In this document: in pieces, positions 1 to 6,173 of the stretch
Layout of the letters: every line of letters begins with the position of its first letter
Position numbering within the stretch: position 1 is the first letter of the stretch
IMG/VR virus record: IMGVR_UViG_3300011126_000165
Location: 1-41,023 of that record
DNA from: a virus
DNA: 41,023 nt
Strand: one strand, 5' to 3'
Position numbers and translations under genes: made by a program
The notes under the pieces: generated by a model
The model's database searches: none
The model's input: only the letters and a program-made list of their open reading frames with translations
Told to the model about the DNA's origin: nothing

Positions 1-25
1 ATTAAGTCGTGTGGTCTTCCGATCT
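1..25. other. Sequencing adapter remnant (not phage DNA)
   Basis: Bases 11-25 read GTGGTCTTCCGATCT, one mismatch from the end of an Illumina TruSeq adapter. Bases 6-25 match the reverse complement of the indexed adapter at 18 of 20 positions. Phage sequence therefore starts at base 26. The first few bases are unassigned low-quality sequence. Confidence 0.9.
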
Positions 26-37
26 GTTCGAACTATT
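26..37. other. Left genome terminus, 12-bp cos-type repeat
   Basis: GTTCGAACTATT directly follows the left adapter and is repeated exactly at 40836-40847, directly before the right adapter. A 12-bp duplication at both adapter-ligated ends is expected if a 12-nt 5' cohesive overhang was filled in during library end repair. Lambda's overhang is also 12 nt and the terminase here is gpA-like. The sequence holds the 8-bp palindrome GTTCGAAC. Confidence 0.75.
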
Positions 38-62
38 CACGTAGGCACGATATAGCCGAAAG

Positions 63-97
63 AACCTAAGTTATTTTAGGTTAATAAAGCGGTTAAT
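63..97. promoter_or_regulatory. cos-proximal hairpin and GTTAAT repeats (left)
   Basis: AACCTAA (63-69) and TTAGGTT (76-82) form a 7-bp inverted repeat with a 6-nt loop. GTTAAT occurs at 80-85 and 92-97, 12 bp apart. A similar GTTAAT pair, 11 bp apart, lies at 40681-40697 on the other side of the joined cos. Near-helical spacing fits a protein-binding site, such as terminase small subunit or a host bending protein, but this is inference. The hairpin has no T-run, so it is not an obvious terminator. Confidence 0.35.
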
Positions 98-149
98 TTT
101 CCTACTTATTCTAAATTTATTTATTTGTTGTTAAATTTATACAAAACTC

Positions 150-178
150 TTGACTTTAATTTAAATATATGTAATAAT
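150..178 (+). promoter_or_regulatory. Early rightward promoter
   Basis: TTGACT (150-155), a 17-bp spacer and AATAAT (173-178, within TAATAAT) form a sigma70-type promoter. It lies just upstream of the first early gene, whose ATG is at 210. The -35 side matches three other promoters in this window, sharing TTGAC followed by TTWATTT. Confidence 0.75.
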
Positions 179-209
179 GTTTCTATCGTTTCACAAGGAG
201 AGTAAGCAA

Positions 210-551
210 ATGAATAGACAAAATTTAAACCAGTTGATTGCTAAAACAATTAAACAAATATTAATAGATAACAAAAAAGTTATTGAACAGTTGGGCATGT
301 CGTCTTATAATTTTTATCAATTTAAGAATGAATACCCTGAACAAATTCTTATAATTAAAAAAGGTTTATTAGTGCAAAATGTTTTTATAGACATAAAAGT
401 GCCTGATGATTTTTTATTTAATACCCCTGATGCTATAAAAGGGGATAATGACAAAATGATTGAATTGTATAAATTGGGTTCATATGCTGAAACTTTGCTT
501 AAAGTTGATATATTTACTGCATTAATTAAACCTGATAATAAAAAAGATTAA
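210..551 (+). CDS. Hypothetical early protein
   Basis: This 113-residue protein is the first gene after the early promoter. I start it at ATG 210, preceded by AAGGAG at a good distance. The in-frame ATG at 177 overlaps the promoter -10 box and is unlikely. The protein is Lys/Ile/Asn-rich and probably soluble, with no signal peptide, membrane segment or motif I recognise. It is followed after 2 bp by the next gene, so the two are likely co-transcribed and co-translated. Function unknown; being first in the early operon suggests takeover or regulation, which is inference only. Confidence 0.7.
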   Translation: MNRQNLNQLIAKTIKQILIDNKKVIEQLGMSSYNFYQFKNEYPEQILIIKKGLLVQNVFIDIKVPDDFLFNTPDAIKGDNDKMIELYKLGSYAETLLKVDIFTALIKPDNKKD

Positions 552-553
552 CT

Positions 554-793
554 ATGAATAATACTCAGCAGCTATTACAATTAAGCAATATCAACTGTGA
601 ACTTCTAGGTATTATTGATTCTTTGCAGAAGCAGTTGATAAAAAGAGATGTGATTATTTCTAATCAAAAAGATAGGATTATAGAGCTTACAGATAAGCGT
701 GATCTATACAAAGAGAATTGTAAGTTTTGGAAACAAAAGAATGATAAACTTTGTAGTGATATTACACAGATGTTGAAAAAGACTTACTTATGA
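554..793 (+). CDS. Hypothetical coiled-coil protein
   Basis: This 79-residue protein is almost entirely predicted helix with heptad-like spacing of Leu and Ile in residues 15-55, and charged residues between. It suggests a small coiled-coil oligomer. It has two Cys (residues 15 and 56 approximately) but no metal motif. The stop overlaps the next start (ATGA at 790). I do not recognise a family. Confidence 0.6.
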   Translation: MNNTQQLLQLSNINCELLGIIDSLQKQLIKRDVIISNQKDRIIELTDKRDLYKENCKFWKQKNDKLCSDITQMLKKTYL

Positions 794-930
794 TTAAAGA
801 GCTATATTATATTTTGTTTCTTTTTCTATTGTTGCTTTTACATGGTTTCTTCTTGTATCTATTGATGCAGAAGCTGTTAAAAGCCAAAAATTCCCTGATA
901 CACATAAAACAAAAAGAGGATAACAAATGA
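790..930 (+). CDS. Small membrane protein
   Basis: This 46-residue ORF is tightly fitted between its neighbours, with ATGA overlaps at both ends (790 and 927), the best evidence that it is real. Residues 5-29 form one very hydrophobic Leu/Phe-rich helix, followed by a basic, Lys-rich tail. It is probably a single-pass inner-membrane peptide with the tail in the cytoplasm. Function unknown. Small membrane proteins in early phage operons sometimes act in superinfection exclusion, but nothing here shows that. Confidence 0.6.
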   Translation: MIKELYYILFLFLLLLLHGFFLYLLMQKLLKAKNSLIHIKQKEDNK

Positions 931-1169
931 CTACTGAAAACCCTAATAAAATTGACTTGAGCAATTATAAAGCAGAGGAAGGAAAAGCAAAGCTTCCTAA
1001 ACTTCTTGATGATATTAAGACTAATATGGATAATTTTTTAACTAAAGAAGAGCAAGATTTCTATATAAAAGAAGTTTCTTTTATGATTACTGGCACTAGA
1101 TATCCAACAGAAGCTATATTGAAAGATATTCAAGATGGTTTGGCTGATATTGATGATTTAGGAAATTAA
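927..1169 (+). CDS. Hypothetical early protein
   Basis: An acidic, soluble protein of 80 residues, starting in an ATGA overlap with the small membrane gene. A GAGGA ribosome site precedes the start. No domain recognised. It ends 1 bp before the next ATG (1171), so translation is probably coupled. Confidence 0.6.
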   Translation: MTTENPNKIDLSNYKAEEGKAKLPKLLDDIKTNMDNFLTKEEQDFYIKEVSFMITGTRYPTEAILKDIQDGLADIDDLGN

Positions 1170-1170
1170 C

Positions 1171-1340
1171 ATGGCTAAAAGAAAACAATTTGCTAAACCT
1201 AATAAAAATGGTTTAAAAATAATAAAAAAAAAAGAAATAAAAATAATAAAAAAAAAAGAAATAGCAATACTAAAAAATCTTTTTTTGTTATGGATAAGAA
1301 TGATTTTGATACGTGGTATGACTATGAAGTGAAAGGATAG
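1171..1340 (+). CDS. Small basic protein, probable -1 frameshift product
   Basis: From ATG 1171 the zero frame runs 53 codons to a TGA at 1330-1332, with an implausible tail. At 1212-1218 lies T TTA AAA in frame, a canonical -1 slippery heptamer. A -1 shift there gives a 56-residue protein: a basic N-terminus, two NNKKKRN-type repeats, then an acidic aromatic end containing FDTWYDYEVKG, stopping at TAG 1338-1340 just before the next gene. The -1 product looks much more protein-like. A single-base error in the nearby A-runs could give the same appearance. Function unknown; the Lys/Arg repeats suggest nucleic-acid contact. Confidence 0.5.
1212..1218 (+). other. Slippery heptamer TTTAAAA (-1 frameshift candidate)
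   Basis: The zero-frame codons read GGT TTA AAA, so the heptamer is T TTA AAA in the right phase for tandem -1 slippage. The downstream -1 frame stays open for 40 codons, to 1338. No strong downstream hairpin is seen, only the A-rich repeat. Confidence 0.45.
1218..1265 (+). repeat. Two 24-bp A-rich tandem units
   Basis: Units 1218-1241 and 1242-1265 are identical except for the last two bases. Each begins AATAAT followed by ten A. Twenty-four bases keep the reading frame and duplicate eight codons of a Lys/Arg/Asn segment. The ten-base A-runs are also error-prone places for sequencing. Confidence 0.85.
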
Positions 1341-1347
1341 TAAAATT

Positions 1348-1560
1348 ATGAGTAATAAAAGAGAATTAGATAATAAATATTTACAAATGCTACAAGATGG
1401 TGTTGATGCTAAAGTTGTAGTTCTTAAAATGACTAAAGTTATTGAATCTAATAAAGTTTATGAAGCAATGACAGATTCTCTGATTGCAGCAATCATTGCA
1501 TCAGATGACATAACTCTTAAAGTTTGGACTGACAACTTTTTAAAAGAGTTACAAAAATAG
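1348..1560 (+). CDS. Hypothetical early protein
   Basis: A helical, soluble 70-residue protein with a GAAAGGATAG ribosome site upstream. Hydrophobic Val/Ile/Leu spacing through residues 20-55 suggests a small helical bundle. No family recognised. It sits 7 bp after the frameshift gene and 2 bp before the HNH gene. Confidence 0.6.
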   Translation: MSNKRELDNKYLQMLQDGVDAKVVVLKMTKVIESNKVYEAMTDSLIAAIIASDDITLKVWTDNFLKELQK

Positions 1561-1562
1561 TT

Positions 1563-1994
1563 ATGGGTGCTTTCAGTAAAGCGAATGGACTAGAAAAAGA
1601 AAAAGTCCCATTTGGTCAAAAGAAAAGCAAAGGCAGTTTTGGCACTAAGCCATCAAGAATAAAGCCTAGAAGTAAGAAGATGATTGCTGAAAAACTGGAT
1701 TCAAACCCATACAATAGTTATCTTCATAATTCTGGTCAAGTTTGCATAGTATGTGGTTATCATAAAATTGAAGTTCATCATATTACAGATATTAAAAGAA
1801 TAAAAGGTAAGCGTAGGTGTTGGAAGAGAGCAGTTACTTTATGTGACGAGCATCATAATAGATTCAATAGTAAGGTTTCTATTCATGCTCTTTCTGATAG
1901 GTTCTACGATGAGATTATGAGCTTTGAAAAGCTTATGTGGCATAGTGATAGACTATGGAATGAATATCAAGAATACTTAAGGAGTAAGATATGA
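1563..1994 (+). CDS. HNH-type endonuclease (DUF968/Ref-like)
   Basis: The 143-residue protein has a Lys-rich N-terminal half and a nuclease core in residues 60-110. The core holds CIVCG, then VHHI, then a conserved-looking LCDEHHNRF, the zinc knuckle and beta-beta-alpha metal pattern of HNH nucleases. The arrangement resembles phage DUF968 and the RecA-dependent nuclease Ref, which cut DNA in recombination. It lies two genes upstream of the single-strand-binding protein, fitting a role in phage recombination. The family assignment within HNH is uncertain. Its ribosome site is weak, and translation may be coupled to the gene 2 bp upstream. Confidence 0.7.
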   Translation: MGAFSKANGLEKEKVPFGQKKSKGSFGTKPSRIKPRSKKMIAEKLDSNPYNSYLHNSGQVCIVCGYHKIEVHHITDIKRIKGKRRCWKRAVTLCDEHHNRFNSKVSIHALSDRFYDEIMSFEKLMWHSDRLWNEYQEYLRSKI

Positions 1995-2263
1995 AAAAAG
2001 AAAACCCTGTTTTAGGAAGTGGAAAATTTAAAGTTAGTGCTTGCAAAGGAGAGAACGCAGTTCGTGGTAAGTTTTATGCTTTAGCTATTACTCCACATAC
2101 TGGCTTACCTCGAAAAGTTGGAGAACCACTTTCAAATGATGAAAAGATACATTTTATTAATGATGTGAGTGATGTTGCAATATATTTCACGAATACTGAA
2201 GCAATAGATGTTGTTATTAATAATTTAAACAAAGTTAAAAATTTTTTACAAGAAGAAGAATAA
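1991..2263 (+). CDS. Hypothetical protein beside ssb
   Basis: Ninety residues, starting in an ATGA overlap with the nuclease gene and ending 1 bp before the SSB start, with GAAGAAG acting as the SSB ribosome site. It is a mixed alpha/beta soluble protein with a short acidic C-terminus. Tight packing between nuclease and SSB suggests a DNA-metabolism role. No domain recognised. Confidence 0.65.
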   Translation: MKKENPVLGSGKFKVSACKGENAVRGKFYALAITPHTGLPRKVGEPLSNDEKIHFINDVSDVAIYFTNTEAIDVVINNLNKVKNFLQEEE

Positions 2264-2264
2264 T

Positions 2265-2753
2265 ATGTACGCACAAATGACAATAATTGGTAATCTTACA
2301 AAACAACCTGAAATAAGATATATACCAAGTGGCACTGCGGTAGCAAAATGCTCTATCGCATATACAGATGGTTTTGGAGACAAAAAAACTTCTCATTTTA
2401 TAGATATTGAACTATGGGGGAAAACAGCTGAAGCTTTTAATCAATACTGTAGAAAAGGCTCAAAGATTATGATTGTTGGTTTTCCAAAATTTGAGCAATG
2501 GACTGCACAAGATGGAAGTAACAGAAATAGACACTCTCTAAGAGTTGAAACTATGAAAATGTTAGATTCAAAAAGTGATGCACAAGGTCAAAATGGATAT
2601 GCAGGTACACCACCTCCACATAATCCACAAGTGGAAAAGCAAGGTGCAAATCCACAGTATAATAACCATAACCATCAAGCTCCTGTAGTTAATGAACATA
2701 CAATACCTGAGATTGATATAGATGAAGATGAAATTCCTTTTAATAATGGTTAA
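2265..2753 (+). CDS. ssb: Single-stranded DNA-binding protein
   Basis: The 162-residue protein has an N-terminal OB-fold (residues 3-105) with the typical SSB opening IGNLTKQPEIRY, the segment IDIELWGKTAE and GSKIMIVG. A Gln/Asn/Pro-rich flexible linker follows from about 110. An acidic tip ends in DEDEIPFNNG, close to the DDIPF tail through which bacterial SSBs recruit repair and replication proteins. Here two residues follow the IPF core, with an extra NG end. It coats single-stranded DNA during replication and recombination. This fits a genome with an HUH initiator, an HNH nuclease and a RusA-like resolvase. Confidence 0.93.
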   Translation: MYAQMTIIGNLTKQPEIRYIPSGTAVAKCSIAYTDGFGDKKTSHFIDIELWGKTAEAFNQYCRKGSKIMIVGFPKFEQWTAQDGSNRNRHSLRVETMKMLDSKSDAQGQNGYAGTPPPHNPQVEKQGANPQYNNHNHQAPVVNEHTIPEIDIDEDEIPFNNG

Positions 2754-2789
2754 ATATACCTATATACAAATATTTAAAATGGAATCATA

Positions 2790-2999
2790 TTGATTGTATA
2801 TTTATTTTTAGATATTCTTTTGGCTAAAAGCACCTCTGGTGAAAGATGTAAACCTGTTATTCAATACGATTCCAATGGTAATTTTATTGCAGAATATATT
2901 TCTTTTAGTTCTGCAAAGAGAATTAATGGTTATTCTATGGAAAGACCTATTAAAAGTGGTAAAACTGACAGAAAAGGTTTTAAATGGAGATATAAATGA
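2790..2999 (+). CDS. Orphan NUMOD1-domain protein
   Basis: Residues 24-69 match the pattern of NUMOD1, the DNA-binding module of homing endonucleases: a QYDSNGNFIAEY opening, a helical SSAKRINGYS part and a closing GFKWRYK. No HNH or GIY-YIG nuclease domain is attached. The start is uncertain: the TTG at 2790 gives 69 residues with an unlikely hydrophobic leader, while a TTG at 2820 would give a cleaner protein. It may be the remnant of a homing endonuclease that entered beside ssb, or a small DNA-binding regulator. The stop overlaps the next start. Confidence 0.5.
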   Translation: MIVYLFLDILLAKSTSGERCKPVIQYDSNGNFIAEYISFSSAKRINGYSMERPIKSGKTDRKGFKWRYK

Positions 3000-3304
3000 G
3001 TATTTTAAAAAATTTACAGAAAAAAAGTCAAAAGAAAAACGATACAGTTTTAAAAGCTGGCATTGTTTTACTTTTAGATACGCAAGAGCAGTTTAACAAA
3101 CTTGCCTCTTGCATGGGATTAGAAGAAGATAATATATCTATTGATGGTGTTTATGTTGCATATATGGATGAATATCCTGCATTACAAGTTGAACCTATTA
3201 CGAACTTTGCAGAAGATATTGAAAATGCTTTAGAAGCTTTTGAGCATAAGAATCTAAAGCCTATTGATATTGATGTTTGGTTTAAACGAAATAAAATAGT
3301 ATAG
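2996..3304 (+). CDS. Hypothetical protein
   Basis: Soluble, 102 residues, with a Lys-rich N-terminus and an acidic middle. It starts in an ATGA overlap with the NUMOD1 gene. The pattern DTQEQFNKLASCMGL suggests a helix-rich domain. No family recognised. An AAAGGA site and the next small gene follow 23 bp later. Confidence 0.6.
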   Translation: MSILKNLQKKSQKKNDTVLKAGIVLLLDTQEQFNKLASCMGLEEDNISIDGVYVAYMDEYPALQVEPITNFAEDIENALEAFEHKNLKPIDIDVWFKRNKIV

Positions 3305-3327
3305 ATAGCTATACTGAAAGGAAAAAG

Positions 3328-3507
3328 ATGAAAGTAAGAGTAAAGATAAGTAATAATGAGGAATATATGTATAGTGGACATGATGCTTCTAAAGTGTCAT
3401 CCCTAAATAAAGGCGATATTGTTTATTGTAAAAATGATGCAGAGAATACCATAAAATATAAATATCTTGACACTAAAACAGATACTATAACACTATCTGT
3501 AATATAA
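3328..3507 (+). CDS. Small hypothetical protein
   Basis: This 59-residue ORF starts at ATG 3328 behind a strong GAAAGGA ribosome site. It is predicted mostly beta, beginning MKVRVKISNNEEYMYSG, with GDIVYCKN in the middle. It looks like a small beta-barrel (SH3-like) fold. It resembles its downstream neighbour in size and opening (MKV), but similarity is too weak to call them paralogues. Function unknown. Confidence 0.55.
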   Translation: MKVRVKISNNEEYMYSGHDASKVSSLNKGDIVYCKNDAENTIKYKYLDTKTDTITLSVI

Positions 3508-3549
3508 AAATAGCATAGTATAAATATACTGTGTTGAAAGGATAAAAAA

Positions 3550-3744
3550 ATGAAAGTATATGTAATAATAAAAGATGATGATGGCAATTTTCATCAAGGT
3601 GCAGTGGATAATTCTAAAGCGATTATAGTCTCTAAATTAGTTCCAGTATTTCCTGCAAATGCTTTTACAAAAGATTTAATTGAAGCAATTCAGATACTAA
3701 ATGAAAACATAAATGAAAATAAAACAATTAACAAAACTATTTAA
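3550..3744 (+). CDS. Small hypothetical protein
   Basis: Sixty-four residues, with GAAAGGA upstream and a start MKVYVIIKDDDGNFHQG. The N-terminal half looks beta, and the end is an Asn/Lys/Ile-rich helix of low complexity. No family recognised. Confidence 0.55.
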   Translation: MKVYVIIKDDDGNFHQGAVDNSKAIIVSKLVPVFPANAFTKDLIEAIQILNENINENKTINKTI

Positions 3745-3766
3745 AGCAAATAAAATTAGGATTAAA

Positions 3767-4108
3767 ATGAAAAGAGAATTTGAAAACAACCCTATGATTA
3801 TCCATCTACCTGATGGTATTGGGATTTTAGAAGATGATTTAGAGATAAATGTTATAAAAATTGATTTTAAATTGATTAAAGAAAAAGTTTTTTTTACTGT
3901 ATGCGTTAATGATTTTTTATTTATCAATAAAGATTATAAATTTATTGACAATGAAGATAAAGCTGCTTATTTTGGTCAAAATTCCCAGCTTAGCAATGGC
4001 AAAACAAAACAATATTCAAGTATTGATGCAAGAGCTGTATCTGTTATTACTGCAATTATTGAAGGCAAAATTAGATTATCTCCTGAAATGAATAATTTTC
4101 AAGAATAA
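3767..4108 (+). CDS. Hypothetical protein, last gene before terminator
   Basis: I choose ATG 3767, which has AGGA upstream, giving 113 residues. The in-frame ATG at 3713 lies inside the previous gene. The protein is alpha/beta with no recognised motif. It is the last cistron before the intrinsic terminator at 4149, closing the first early operon. Confidence 0.55.
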   Translation: MKREFENNPMIIHLPDGIGILEDDLEINVIKIDFKLIKEKVFFTVCVNDFLFINKDYKFIDNEDKAAYFGQNSQLSNGKTKQYSSIDARAVSVITAIIEGKIRLSPEMNNFQE

Positions 4109-4148
4109 TTTAAGTTTGATACTGATATAATTTTCATCAACCCATATC

Positions 4149-4176
4149 AAAAAGAGACTCTTTGGTCTCTTTTTTT
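4149..4176 (+). terminator. Intrinsic terminator of first early operon
   Basis: AAAGAGAC (4151-4158) pairs perfectly with GTCTCTTT (4165-4172) across a 6-nt loop and is followed by a T-run to 4176. It is a classic rightward rho-independent terminator. Confidence 0.9.
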
Positions 4177-4186
4177 ATAGTTTTAC

Positions 4187-4218
4187 AGAGTAATTGTATG
4201 TGAAATTTTTATTACTCT
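4187..4218 (+). other. Inverted repeat upstream of the tRNA
   Basis: AGAGTAAT (4187-4194) and ATTACTCT (4211-4218) form an 8-bp stem with a 16-nt loop. The 9-mer GAGTAATTG at 4188 recurs exactly at 4448 in the second hairpin of the downstream RNA, so the two could exchange pairing partners. No T-run follows. Confidence 0.5.
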
Positions 4219-4279
4219 CTAAAGTTATATATTATGAGTTAAATTATATGATTTTATCTCACATAGCTTTATTTTTTAT

Positions 4280-4373
4280 GGAGAATTGGCTGAGATGGGT
4301 TAAGGCACTATTTTGCTAAAGTAGCGATGTAATTAAAAAGCATCCAAGAGTTCGAATCTCTTATTCTCCTCCA
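4280..4373 (+). tRNA. tRNA-Ser(GCU)
   Basis: The 7-bp acceptor stem GGAGAAT/ATTCTCC pairs fully (4280-4286 with 4363-4369). The anticodon stem CTATT/AGTAG carries a loop with GCT at its centre, reading AGC and AGU. There is a long class II variable arm, as in tRNA-Ser, and a T-arm AAGAG-TTCGAAT-CTCTT. CCA is encoded (4371-4373). The discriminator base is T, where bacterial tRNA-Ser normally has G. It probably supplements translation of AGU/AGC codons in the AT-rich phage. No promoter is obvious directly upstream. Confidence 0.9.
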
Positions 4374-4384
4374 CTAATGTTAAA

Positions 4385-4479
4385 AAAGCTTTTTATAGAG
4401 CAGGTTGTTTCGTCCAGTTTCTCCCTGTTCTATAAAGGGCTTTAGCCGAGTAATTGAAACTGGACACTTCAATTTACTC
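4385..4479 (+). ncRNA. Candidate structured RNA with kissing hairpin loops
   Basis: Hairpin 1: TTTATAGAGCAGG (4392-4404) pairs with CCTGTTCTATAAA (4424-4436), 13 bp with one G-U, extended outside by AAAGC/GCTTT (4385-4389 with 4439-4443). Its 19-nt loop contains GTCCAGTTTC (4412-4421). Hairpin 2: GAGTAATTG (4448-4456) pairs with CAATTTACTC (4470-4479), with one bulged T. Its 13-nt loop contains AAACTGGAC (4457-4465). The loops are complementary over 9 nt, or 10 if the closing G is used. The element starts 11 nt after the tRNA 3' end and finishes 30 nt before the antirepressor gene. It could be a free RNA cut from the tRNA transcript, or a leader controlling the antirepressor. I do not recognise a known class. 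Confidence 0.6.
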
Positions 4480-4509
4480 CCCTTAAATATTATTGTCTGA
4501 AAGTATAAT

Positions 4510-5196
4510 ATGAAAAATCTTATTCAGATTCTACCTGCTTTAATTGGTTCAGAAAATATTAATTCTGTAAATTCACGTGATTTGTATTCGTCTTTAGAGC
4601 TTGGTAAAGGTCAATATTTAAGATGGATAAATAAAAATCTAGTAGATAATGACTTTTTCTATGAGAACAAAGATTACATTAGGGTTCGACAAGATGTCGA
4701 GGGTAATCAAGTAGAATCTTTTGTTGTTTCTCTTGATGTTGCAAAACATTTATCTATGATGTCAAAAACTTCTAAAGCTCACGAATTTAGAAACTACTTT
4801 ATTGAAGTAGAAAAAGAATCTAAACAACCTAAAACAGAGCTAGAACTTATTATTCAATCTGCACAACATATGCAACAAATACAACAAAAACAAATTATAC
4901 AAGATGAAAAACTTTTAATTGTTGAAGATAAAATTGATTTTCTTGAAAATAAAAGCCCTGTATCTTATAATCAATTAAAAGCTTTAGAAGATAAAAGAAA
5001 ATCTAAAACAAGAGAATTAGTAGGATACGATACTTCTAATGCTGTTTCAGTTGAAAACTACAGTAAAACTATTAGGATTTTAACAAAAAAGTTTAAAGAT
5101 AGATTTTGTATTGCTAGATATGCTGATCTTCCTAAAGATAATTTTAGTGATGCAATGAGTTGGCTAAATGATATTAGCTTAGTAGATTTAATTTAA
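4510..5196 (+). CDS. Antirepressor, AntA domain plus ORF6C-like domain
   Basis: This 228-residue protein has an N-terminal AntA/AntB-type domain (residues about 18-100), with VNSRDLYSSLELGKGQYLRW, then KDYIRVRQ, then AKHLSMMSKTSKAHEFRNYF. A Gln-rich coiled coil follows (110-145), and the C-terminal part resembles ORF6C. Phage antirepressors of this build inactivate or replace a repressor and promote lytic growth. A CI-type HTH protein is encoded at 35642-35869, a plausible partner. The ribosome site is weak (GAAAG), and the structured RNA ends 30 nt upstream, so post-transcriptional control is plausible. Confidence 0.85.
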   Translation: MKNLIQILPALIGSENINSVNSRDLYSSLELGKGQYLRWINKNLVDNDFFYENKDYIRVRQDVEGNQVESFVVSLDVAKHLSMMSKTSKAHEFRNYFIEVEKESKQPKTELELIIQSAQHMQQIQQKQIIQDEKLLIVEDKIDFLENKSPVSYNQLKALEDKRKSKTRELVGYDTSNAVSVENYSKTIRILTKKFKDRFCIARYADLPKDNFSDAMSWLNDISLVDLI

Positions 5197-5205
5197 GGAG
5201 AAAAA

Positions 5206-5790
5206 ATGTTTAAAATTTTAGATAAGGTTTGTACACCCACAAAAGGTACAAAATATAGTGCTTGTGTTGATTTGTTTGCAGCTAAAGATGTAGTTGTTGG
5301 TGCTGGTGAAACTGTTTTAGTTCCACTTGGAGTTAAGATTGATTTAGAAAAACTAAAAGAAAACTATATTAAAAATAATAAACTTAGAGATGAAAAAGCA
5401 GGACTTCCGCCTTTAAGTAAAACTTTTGAAAATAAATATTTTAATGAAGAATTTTTAAAATCACACCAACTAAACCTACATATAAGAAGTAGCATGAGTG
5501 CAAAGCATGGACTTATTATTGCAAATGGTACTGGAATTATTGATTTGGATTATCCTGGTGAAATTATGATTTGCTTACACAATCCTATTGTTGGAGCAAC
5601 ATCAAAACAAGTCTCACCCAAAACTGAAAAAATAACTACCTTTAATTGTTGCTCAGGCGACAAAAACAGATACGCTATCAAAAAAGGTCAACCAATAGCA
5701 CAAATAAGCCTAGTAGAACACAAGACTTATTTACTTGGTGTTGGAAGTGAAGAAAAAAGAATAGGTGGTTTTGGTAGCACAAATGTTTAA
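5206..5790 (+). CDS. dut: dUTP diphosphatase (dUTPase)
   Basis: A 194-residue trimeric-type dUTPase with all five motifs visible: SACVDLFA (about 18), IRSSMSAKHGL (about 93), GTGIIDLDYPGEI (about 108), KGQPIAQISL (about 164) and RIGGFGSTN (about 185). Motif 3 carries the catalytic Asp region. It hydrolyses dUTP to dUMP, keeping uracil out of phage DNA and feeding dTMP synthesis, which matters for an AT-rich genome. It is longer than the usual ~150 residues because of a charged insertion around residues 50-90. GGAG precedes the start. It follows the antirepressor by 9 bp. Confidence 0.92.
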   Translation: MFKILDKVCTPTKGTKYSACVDLFAAKDVVVGAGETVLVPLGVKIDLEKLKENYIKNNKLRDEKAGLPPLSKTFENKYFNEEFLKSHQLNLHIRSSMSAKHGLIIANGTGIIDLDYPGEIMICLHNPIVGATSKQVSPKTEKITTFNCCSGDKNRYAIKKGQPIAQISLVEHKTYLLGVGSEEKRIGGFGSTNV

Positions 5791-5854
5791 AAGATATATT
5801 ATCATACTGGTACTCTTGATTGAGTGTCTTGGTGTAGTTGTTTTAAGTGACTAG
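5783..5854 (+). CDS. Possible tiny membrane peptide
   Basis: This 23-codon ORF starts within the last codons of the dUTPase gene. The predicted peptide is one hydrophobic helix (RYIIILVLLIECLGVVVL). The ribosome site is poor, so expression would rely on coupling. It may be chance. Confidence 0.25.
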   Translation: MFKRYIIILVLLIECLGVVVLSD

Positions 5855-5893
5855 ATGCGAAAGCTAACGTATATATTTAAAGGAAAATGAAAA

Positions 5894-6112
5894 ATGAATC
5901 AAGAAATTAAAACAGATACTTTATGCCCTCATTGTGCAGAAGAACTAAATGATACTGATGGTCTTTTTTTTGACAACTATTCAGACACAAAAAAATGTCC
6001 TGCTTGTGAGAACACTGTAACTTATGCAAAACAATTCAAAGAAGATTCAGGGAATCCTTATTGTGATTTTGTTTGGGACAAAACTTACATAGAGTGGAAA
6101 TGTGACAAATAA
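5894..6112 (+). CDS. Zinc-ribbon protein
   Basis: A 72-residue acidic protein with CPHC (residues 12-15) and CPAC (35-38), the four Cys of a typical zinc ribbon. Two more Cys lie near the end (CDF and KCDK). AAAGGA precedes ATG 5894. Such small zinc ribbons in phages often contact nucleic acid or RNA polymerase, but the partner is unknown. Confidence 0.65.
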   Translation: MNQEIKTDTLCPHCAEELNDTDGLFFDNYSDTKKCPACENTVTYAKQFKEDSGNPYCDFVWDKTYIEWKCDK

Positions 6113-6123
6113 ATCTTAATTAG

Positions 6124-6143
6124 GAGCCTATAGTATTAGGCTC
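6124..6143 (+). other. Intergenic stem-loop
   Basis: GAGCCTA (6124-6130) pairs with TAGGCTC (6137-6143) across 6 nt. There is no adjacent T-run, so termination would be weak. It may set mRNA stability between the zinc-ribbon gene and the next gene. Confidence 0.5.
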
Positions 6144-6173
6144 TGTGTTAGGATTTTTAAATAAAGGATGATT

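Noticed and set aside
4280-4373. tRNA gene as an attachment site
   Set aside because: No second partial copy of the tRNA 3' end and no integrase are present.
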